7,473 bases of DNA from Candidatus Thalassarchaeaceae archaeon. GTDB taxonomy: Archaea > Thermoplasmatota > Poseidoniia > Poseidoniales > Thalassarchaeaceae. Position numbers and translations under genes: made by a program. The stretch lies in contig JASLKO010000083.1 of assembly GCA_030747475.1 (NCBI GenBank), forward strand, positions 1 to 7,473, written 5' to 3'. Positions 1 to 6,400 of the stretch are shown here, piece after piece (the stretch's first letter is position 1; every line of letters starts with the position of its first letter). A model generated the notes under the pieces. That model worked only from the letters and a program-made list of their open reading frames with translations, was not told where the DNA came from and made no database searches.

Positions 1-371
1 TCTCCACTCCTTGCTCGAGATTGCAAGCGGCTCCAACGAACCTCTCGAGATGCTCGAACTTCAATCAATCTGAAGTCAGGTCGTTCTCTTAGCGCTTCAA
101 CCTCAGCTGGGGTTCGAATGGAATCAATGACAAGTTTGTCAGAATCTTGGTTTGCATCTCGCAACATTTCTGCAAGTATCGCAGGCCCATGCTCTGCTCG
201 TAATGCACGTCCACCTGCAATCAGGTTGTCGCGATTAATTTCTTTCCCTTCTTGACGAAGATGTGCTCGAATTGAATCCGAACAGGATGTAGATGTGTAT
301 CCGTTCTCTACCAACCAATCGACAATGGTGGTTTTTCCGGATGCGTTTCGCCCCGTCAGCCCGAACCACAT
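1..371 (-). CDS. P-loop nucleotide kinase-like protein (UPF0200 / dephospho-CoA kinase-like), C-terminus cut off by the window edge
   Basis: The minus strand encodes 123 complete residues starting MWFGLTGRNASGKTTIVDWL and running off the left edge with no stop, so the 3' part is missing. A Walker A loop (GRNASGKT, residues 7-14) lies right at the N-terminus. It is followed by SDSIRAHLRQ (31-40), VIDSIR (81-86) plus TPAEVEALRERPDF, then an IEVRAS strand and an R-rich lid-like stretch (VRWSRLQSRARSG, 111-123). This order matches the UPF0200/dephospho-CoA kinase-like P-loop family of archaea, and also the N-terminal kinase-like half of some two-domain dCMP deaminases; the visible part cannot decide between them. 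The protein is presumably a cytoplasmic NTP-binding phosphotransferase, but the substrate is unknown. ATG at 371 is chosen because it places the first beta strand and P-loop as usual. A GTG two codons upstream (377) is a possible start, and the frame is open only back to 407. The gene follows the helicase by about 36 bases on the same strand, which suggests co-transcription. Confidence 0.8.
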   Translation of the reverse strand, partial: MWFGLTGRNASGKTTIVDWLVENGYTSTSCSDSIRAHLRQEGKEINRDNLIAGGRALRAEHGPAILAEMLRDANQDSDKLVIDSIRTPAEVEALRERPDFRLIEVRASREVRWSRLQSRARSG

Positions 372-407
372 TGACACGTTGTCAGAACTCGCCGTCCATG
401 AGGCTTC
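372..407 (-). other. Short spacer between helicase stop and the P-loop gene
   Basis: The spacer from the helicase TAG to the ATG at 371 shows no promoter, hairpin or clear ribosome binding site. The reading frame of the P-loop gene is open through all of it. The close spacing on one strand supports a shared transcript with the helicase. Confidence 0.5.
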
Positions 408-3400
408 CTAACCCCAGAAGCGGCGTGTCTTGGCATATTGAATCTCAGCGTCATGAATTGCTTTTAGCAAAGAATCACGTTCAGTTCCCGGTGGATAGGC
501 ACGAAGAATTCGAGTCCCAGTCTCTTCGCCAACACCTCGCGCCATCAAACAAAGGATGGCATCTAGACCTCGATTTTGGACCATCTCAGCATTCCGCATC
601 ATTCGGTTGCGGGTTTTTTCATCATCTGAAGTGACCCATTTCATCAATTCATCACCCAAGCCTTCTCTGGAAACGGCTCTCATGGTCGCTTGACAAATGG
701 AACATGTCCGATCAATGGTTGGAAATCGTGCAACACGGGAACGAGTTGCCGTATGACAACGCAGACAAATCATGACGATTCTTTCATTCATCAATCGATT
801 TTCCAAACGTCGTCGCACCTCAACATTCGACCAATCAGGCAATTGCATGTCGCGCTCAGATCGAGGTGAAACACCCAGTCCCCCCGGTGATCTTTGCACA
901 ACGTGTACATCCTCAGCCTGTATTGCATGTAGCAAATCAACCGTGCCATCAACATCCATTCTTTCGTTGAATAATTTGTCAAGTGCCTCATCCATGAGAG
1001 GTGTGCCTTTGTATCGTTGTGCAATTCCATTCAAATTGACCTTGCGAGGGTCTACACCAGACCGAAGGACTCCCATCACCTTGCAGACCTGGACAAGTCG
1101 CCAGCGCAATTGTCTGCCATTTGGAATGGTTACTCGAAGGATAGAGGACAGATTTTCTGGATTGGTTTGTGTTAACCATTCCACGACATGTTTGGCATGT
1201 AGGCCTGGCACCTGTAAAGTGATCCTGTAAGGGTCAACCAATACCCGTCCCATTCGCCCTTCAAGGGTGGAGGCCATCGCCTGCAAAAAGTGGGCGAGAG
1301 TTTCATTGATACGACTGCCATGACACGAATGAAGGATAATTGCATCACGACGTGTTTCAACATCCAAATGTCGTTCGTCAGGCAGACTTCCAGATGCATC
1401 GACATGCTCAACAATTTTGTTCATCAATTTCGAAAGTGCGTCAGGTGCCAGTGGATAATCATCGATATCACAAGCCGAAGATGGTCCACCAATGCGATCC
1501 AATCTCGTGCTACTGGGAATTTCTTCGGGCTCTTCCCCAGTTGCCAATTCACGAATTACTCGGCGTAATCCACCTACTTCACGTGCAATCTCTGCCGGAA
1601 CCGGTGGCAATTCTCCACTCCATACGGGGGCGGTTCCACCTGTGCCAACCGGTGCGACCATCAGTTCGGATTTCTCAGGATTGGCTTCGACGATTTCCCA
1701 AGTGCGACCAACGATGACAAATCTTCGTGGTGCTCCATCGGTTTCTTCACCTGCATCATTCAATGACAACACAAAGGCTTCGTCTACAGAACCAATGGCA
1801 CGACGTGAAACCATATCCCGAACCGTATATCGTTGTGCATCGGGAATCATGGAGAGATGTTCTAGCATGTATGAACGGGTTCGAGCACCAGCGGATGTCC
1901 AACCATTTTTCAGATGACTTGGAATCAATTTGCGCATTCCTGTTCTCCAACGATTCAACGTTTCCTCATTTTGCGATTCAATTTCTTCCTTTGAGGGTCG
2001 AGTTGCAGGCAATTCAGGGCCTTGGGCAAGTTTTTTCCAAAGAGATGGTGCCCATTGTAATGGATCAGATGTACTGGGTTCCTCTACCAATTTTAGCAAC
2101 CAACGATCATCGAGAATTCTTGCCAAAGCCCTTGTATCATTCTCGGTCCATTCATTGAAAATTGAGGTTCTCTGAAATATCTCAGTGGTTGCCGCAAGGG
2201 GTACAATTCCCTCTGACAAGGTCATCATGACCATTTGATTTGCCGCGACGACCCGTGGCATTGTTCTCCATCGCACACCCTCAATTTGTCCTGCAATGGC
2301 ACGGCGGGAAATCACGGCAGCCTCAGCGATATCATCGTGTTCCCAGGCGATTAAATCACCTCGACCTGTTCCACCCAATACGTGCTCGGCCCTTCCCAAT
2401 CGTTGCAACAGGCGATCAACTGCTCTCGGGGATTGGATTTGATGTACATGTCGAATCGCCCCAACATCGATTCCGAGTTCCAAACTACTCGTACACACCA
2501 AGGCATGCAAGTCACCTTTCTGCAACCTGTCTTCCATTTCACGCCGCAAATCTGCAGATAGTGATCCATGATGAATTCCGATTTCCAATGACTCATCAAA
2601 AGTTGCCAATCGACTTGCAACCGTTTCAGCAGCGTTTCGACTGTTGACGAAAACGAGTGAAGGCGCATCCGCTTTCAATCGTCCAGCAAGCATTCGCAAA
2701 CTGGCCATAGCTTGAGGAGACGTGCTATGTTCCAATGCAATGACTTCATCTTCATCTTGTGGTAGAGCACACGTAATTCGAACTTCGGTATTGCGTGGGG
2801 CTTCCGCTAGAATGGCCTCTCCTTTTTTCGGAGACAGCCATTGTGCGACTTCATTTGGATTGCCGACAGTCGCTGAAAGACCAACTCTTTGGATGGCGCG
2901 CTTGGCCATTTCTTCGATTCTTGATATCCCGACCAGAAGTTGTGCTCCTCGTTCGGAAGCAGCCATTTCGTGGACCTCATCGACAATGATGGCTCGAACA
3001 TTCTTCAGATGCTCACGTAATCGACTTCCTGTGAGCATGATTTGCATCGTTTCAGGAGTTGTAACGAGTAGATGTGGAGGTTTTCGAGATTGCTTATTTC
3101 GTTCGGATTGTGGCGTGTCACCATGTCGCAATCCAATCTTCAATTCCACAATATCAGTCAATCCCTCCAAACGTCTGTCAATGTCTCTGTTCAGGGCACG
3201 TAATGGTGTCACATACAGTATCGACATTGGCCCCCAATCTTCGGTATAACATTTGGATAGAATCGGAAGAATTGCGGCCTCAGTTTTTCCAGACCCTGTG
3301 GGTGCAACCAGTAAACGATCATGTCCTGAGAGAAGAGGTTTGATGGCCACATCTTGAATTGGTGTAGGCGTCCAACCCTGCGTATCTAGGTGGTTCTGCA

Positions 3401-3431
3401 AGGGTTCACAAAGTTCCCCATAGACTGACAT
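408..3431 (-). CDS. lhr: Lhr-type ATP-dependent SF2 helicase (archaeal Lhr family)
   Basis: This complete 1007-residue protein is a large helicase-related SF2 helicase; family members translocate 3' to 5' on DNA or RNA and act in repair or RNA metabolism. All core motifs are visible: Q-motif WTPTPIQ (20-26), Walker A APTGSGKT (43-50), Ia TPLRALN (75-81), Ib TPET (125-128), II DEVH (151-154), III SAT (186-188), IV VFVNSR (260-265), V TSSLELGID (314-322) and VI QRLGRAEH (343-350). A winged-helix region (about 380-470) and the DEAD/H-associated domain follow, the latter recognisable by FVIVGRTWEIVEA near 571 and ILHSCHGSRINETLAHFLQA near 699. A zinc ribbon (C889, C892, C910, C913) and a helical terminus ending YAKTRRFWG complete it. 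Length and layout fit archaeal Lhr rather than the roughly 1500-residue bacterial form. ATG at 3431 is the only start candidate: the upstream frame reaches a stop at 3473-3471 with no ATG, GTG or TTG. Motif VI has Glu349 where a glycine is usual. TAG ends the gene at 408. The exact subfamily (aLhr1 or aLhr2) is not resolved. Confidence 0.95.
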   Translation of the reverse strand: MSVYGELCEPLQNHLDTQGWTPTPIQDVAIKPLLSGHDRLLVAPTGSGKTEAAILPILSKCYTEDWGPMSILYVTPLRALNRDIDRRLEGLTDIVELKIGLRHGDTPQSERNKQSRKPPHLLVTTPETMQIMLTGSRLREHLKNVRAIIVDEVHEMAASERGAQLLVGISRIEEMAKRAIQRVGLSATVGNPNEVAQWLSPKKGEAILAEAPRNTEVRITCALPQDEDEVIALEHSTSPQAMASLRMLAGRLKADAPSLVFVNSRNAAETVASRLATFDESLEIGIHHGSLSADLRREMEDRLQKGDLHALVCTSSLELGIDVGAIRHVHQIQSPRAVDRLLQRLGRAEHVLGGTGRGDLIAWEHDDIAEAAVISRRAIAGQIEGVRWRTMPRVVAANQMVMMTLSEGIVPLAATTEIFQRTSIFNEWTENDTRALARILDDRWLLKLVEEPSTSDPLQWAPSLWKKLAQGPELPATRPSKEEIESQNEETLNRWRTGMRKLIPSHLKNGWTSAGARTRSYMLEHLSMIPDAQRYTVRDMVSRRAIGSVDEAFVLSLNDAGEETDGAPRRFVIVGRTWEIVEANPEKSELMVAPVGTGGTAPVWSGELPPVPAEIAREVGGLRRVIRELATGEEPEEIPSSTRLDRIGGPSSACDIDDYPLAPDALSKLMNKIVEHVDASGSLPDERHLDVETRRDAIILHSCHGSRINETLAHFLQAMASTLEGRMGRVLVDPYRITLQVPGLHAKHVVEWLTQTNPENLSSILRVTIPNGRQLRWRLVQVCKVMGVLRSGVDPRKVNLNGIAQRYKGTPLMDEALDKLFNERMDVDGTVDLLHAIQAEDVHVVQRSPGGLGVSPRSERDMQLPDWSNVEVRRRLENRLMNERIVMICLRCHTATRSRVARFPTIDRTCSICQATMRAVSREGLGDELMKWVTSDDEKTRNRMMRNAEMVQNRGLDAILCLMARGVGEETGTRILRAYPPGTERDSLLKAIHDAEIQYAKTRRFWG
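693..767 (-). other. Four-cysteine zinc-ribbon motif in the Lhr C-terminal region
   Basis: Two CxxC knuckles, C889-L-R-C892 and C910-S-I-C913 of the helicase, are separated by 17 residues. I read all four cysteine codons as TGT on the minus strand. A comparable CxxC pair is known from archaeal Lhr proteins just before the conserved helical terminus. Metal binding is inferred from the spacing, not shown. Confidence 0.75.
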
Positions 3432-3456
3432 CGCCCTTCCCCGTAGGGGGAGGGCG
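3432..3456. repeat. GC-rich inverted repeat (hairpin) abutting the helicase start codon
   Basis: Arms 3432-3442 (CGCCCTTCCCC) and 3446-3456 (GGGGGAGGGCG) are 11 bases each around a 3-base loop (GTA), with one non-Watson-Crick position. In a minus-strand transcript that position is a C-A mismatch; in a plus-strand transcript it is a G-U wobble. The stem ends at the base next to the helicase ATG (3431-3429), and the purine-rich arm GGGGAAGGGCG would be the immediate leader of the start codon. It could be a terminator or processing signal for the upstream surface-protein transcript, a structure limiting helicase translation, or a dispersed palindromic repeat. There is no U-tract after it, so it is not a standard intrinsic terminator. 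Confidence 0.7.
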
Positions 3457-3495
3457 TGCCCGCGTCCTCTTCAAACCGCCGAATGTGGATGGGGA
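3457..3495 (-). other. Rest of the intergenic gap between surface protein and helicase, no recognisable promoter
   Basis: Read on the minus strand this short spacer runs from just after the surface-protein TAG to the hairpin and includes GGCGGTTTGAAGAGGACGCG. I see no archaeal TATA box with BRE, no poly-T tract and no small reading frame of note. Either the helicase is transcribed from upstream, or its promoter is too divergent to recognise or lies inside the end of the preceding gene. Confidence 0.5.
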
Positions 3496-6400
3496 CTATT
3501 CCCACCCATCATCTTCGTCGTCTTCCCACTCTTCTTCCTCATCATCGTCGTATTCCAACAACTCATCATCATAGAGGCTGATTGAGCCAGAGAGTGATGT
3601 TTTCCAAGTGATTACACCGATAAATGGCAACAGGATCAATGCAAAGATTACACCGAGAACAGTGAGTGGATTTTGGCGCCAGGTGTCAATCCAACCAAGT
3701 CCCCAAGAATATTCAACCGAAATTCCGGCAGACATAGAATTGCCATCCTCATCCACTTCTACAACTTCGTTTTCAGCATCGACAATGACTGTGATTCGAT
3801 CAATGCCCTCCGAAGCTTCCCAAGTCGTGGTAATTCGATGTTCTCCACCCGCAGGGAGTCCTGTAATTCGCGTTGAATGTACCATGCCATCATCCGTCAC
3901 AAAGTGAACAGCAAAGGATGATTCAGTCACGCCACCAATATTGGCAATCACGGCGGTCACTTCGATTTCGGTTCCTTCACTGACTGTGTCCTGATTCAAA
4001 GTGACACTCTTCACAATCAATTCAGCAACGGTGGCACCCAATCTGACCCAGGCGAGATCTTGATCTCCATCCAAATCTTCGTGCTCTCGCACAGGATCAC
4101 TTTCGGTATTTGCAGCCATCGGGAATTCATTTCCTGCCGCATCATGGCCAGTAACCCAGAATCCAACTCGATATCCACTTCGAGGGGTCACAATTCCATC
4201 ACTGGTCAAGTCGACTTCCCCAATCCATTCCAAAGTAGTACCATTCAGTTGCATGGTCAAAGGTGAGCGGCCAGCGGCAATGGTTCGCGCATCATCTCGC
4301 ATGACCCAGTTCACCCATTGAGGGGATTGGCCAAATGCTGCACAACGATCATCATCTTCTAGCAATACACATTCTTCCCAACCCGTGAATAGAACAGGTA
4401 CCACCGACAAATCAGATGCAGTTGAGATGTCGATGACATCCACAGGTGCGAGTCGGTGATGAACACGCGGGGGTGTGTGGTCAACTTGCAATTGCAGAGT
4501 CGTTGCCACAGTATCACGAGTCATATCTTCTCCACGACCAGGTACATTTCGTACGCCGGTGAGGAACGTCCGTGTTTCAGCACTTTGTAGCGTGCTCGCT
4601 GCTGTTAGAGGTACTTCAATTCTGAATCCTCCATCGTTGGTCAAACTTCCATCCGACCAATATTGTACACCATCGAACACTTCGACAGTGATGCCCAAAT
4701 CATTTGGTGCAGGAGCACTACTGCCTTCATACACCACACGACCAGACCAACGAAGTCGGTCATCAGGCCTTACAGGTGTGGCATCATCAAGTGGACCAGT
4801 TCGTGGTTCAGCAACGTCCTCTACTGCGTAAGTGGAGGCATCTAGAACCAAGTCATTTTCGACGCTAAATGTATGGTCAATGAATTCAATTCGAGTTGGT
4901 GTTGGCGAACCGAGTTCTTTGAATTCAAGGGCCAAATCAGAGATGTCTTCATCAGGCCAATCCCAGGAGAATTGGAAATCGAACGTTGTTTGGATCCATG
5001 GCAAACCGGTGTCATTTGTAGTCACATCCGCTGAGCTACTTGGCAAGACAGTGATGTAATCACTCATCGATGACCAAACATCGGTTCGGCCATTGTAAGA
5101 AATCCGTTGCTGATCTCGCTCAGGGTCTGGGCCTTCAAAGTCGAAAATCAGAGAGATGTATTCGAAATCAATGATGCCATTTGCATCCACAAGGCCGATG
5201 GAAATCGATTGATCAGTTCCACTGTAAACGTCAGCACCGTCGGCATGATTGTGCCATGCGAGGCCAGTGAAAACAGAGGCCATGTCCTTTCGTGTAAGGT
5301 AGGTTGCCAAGTCGTAACCGAAACCGGCCGCATCATCGCCTAGGATAACGTTTCCAGCGGGGTCATGGCCTGTCACATAGTAGGATACTCTAGCCATGTT
5401 TGGATTGCGTGAATCATCGATGAGACCGAAGAAAATCTTCTCTTCATCATCCGTATTGTTGGTCATGGTTTGAGTGATGTATTCATCGACATCCGGCTCA
5501 CCATTTCGATTGGTATCGTGATCAGCCTCCACCCAATAATTGAGTGTCAATGCTTCAGGTTGTCCCACTTCATCAGAAACGGTCACGGCAATCTGTTGTT
5601 GAGAAGAACTGGCTTCATAATCTCCTTCTGCCGGCCAAGAATCTGTAATTTCAGGCGATGAATCATCAATTCTTAATGTTCGTCTCCAAGACTCGTTTGT
5701 TGGCATCACCTTTGTTGGGTCCCGAACATTGTATGTTTGTACCTCAAAGGTCACCCCTTCTGGAATGTCCATGTCAGGTACAGTGATCGAGATGAAAAAT
5801 GTACCATTTGGATTTGAGTTATCCTTCCATGATGCTGCAGTAAAGTCTCCCTGTGCATCTTTTCGTGCGACACGTACGTCAAACACCGAATTGAGTGGGG
5901 CATCATCAGTCCCTTCAAACCAAACTTGACCTTGGAAGTGGACTGTTTCTCCAGCGACAACCCAATCACCATTTTGCAAATCATCGTTGACGACTTCACC
6001 TTCCACATCATGGATGGCAAACCATCCCAATCCATATGATTGGTTGACCACGATTCCTTGGCCAATGGTTGAGAGACTTGCAGGTGACATTCCATTGTCA
6101 TCCGTGCATGTCACACGCCATCCCACATTGTTCTGTTCGGGGAAATCATCGGTGACTCGGAACATCCAGTGTATCTCAAAAATACCATTGGATAAATTGG
6201 TCCAAGTTCCACCTTGATCCGGAATAATCCAATCTTCGGGGTCATCATCAACCAAGGTGCCATCTTCCGCCCAAGATAGTTTGGGCGCATCCCCACTCGG
6301 TGATGCAAGGAACGTCAATTCCGCGTCTGTAATCGCGAGTGCATTGTCTCCAATGACGTGCCGTGTCACGATTTCATATGATTCAGATCGTTCATGCAGA

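Noticed and set aside
384..399. Five-codon ATG reading frame in the spacer before the P-loop gene (ATG at 399)
   Set aside because: Such a short frame occurs by chance and has no ribosome binding site or conserved feature supporting a leader peptide.
293..634. Plus-strand open frame of 113 codons
   Set aside because: It overlaps the P-loop gene and the helicase C-terminus in antisense and its product has no recognisable domain; it is a shadow frame.
2722..3249. Plus-strand open frame of 175 codons
   Set aside because: It lies wholly antisense to the conserved helicase motor domains; its composition (Ser, Arg and Cys rich) is what an antisense shadow gives.
3488..3510. Imperfect inverted repeat (GATGGG ... 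CCCATC, with GGGA/TCCC inside) over the surface-protein stop codon
   Set aside because: Arms are only 4 to 6 bases and imperfect and lie partly in coding sequence; too weak to call a terminator.
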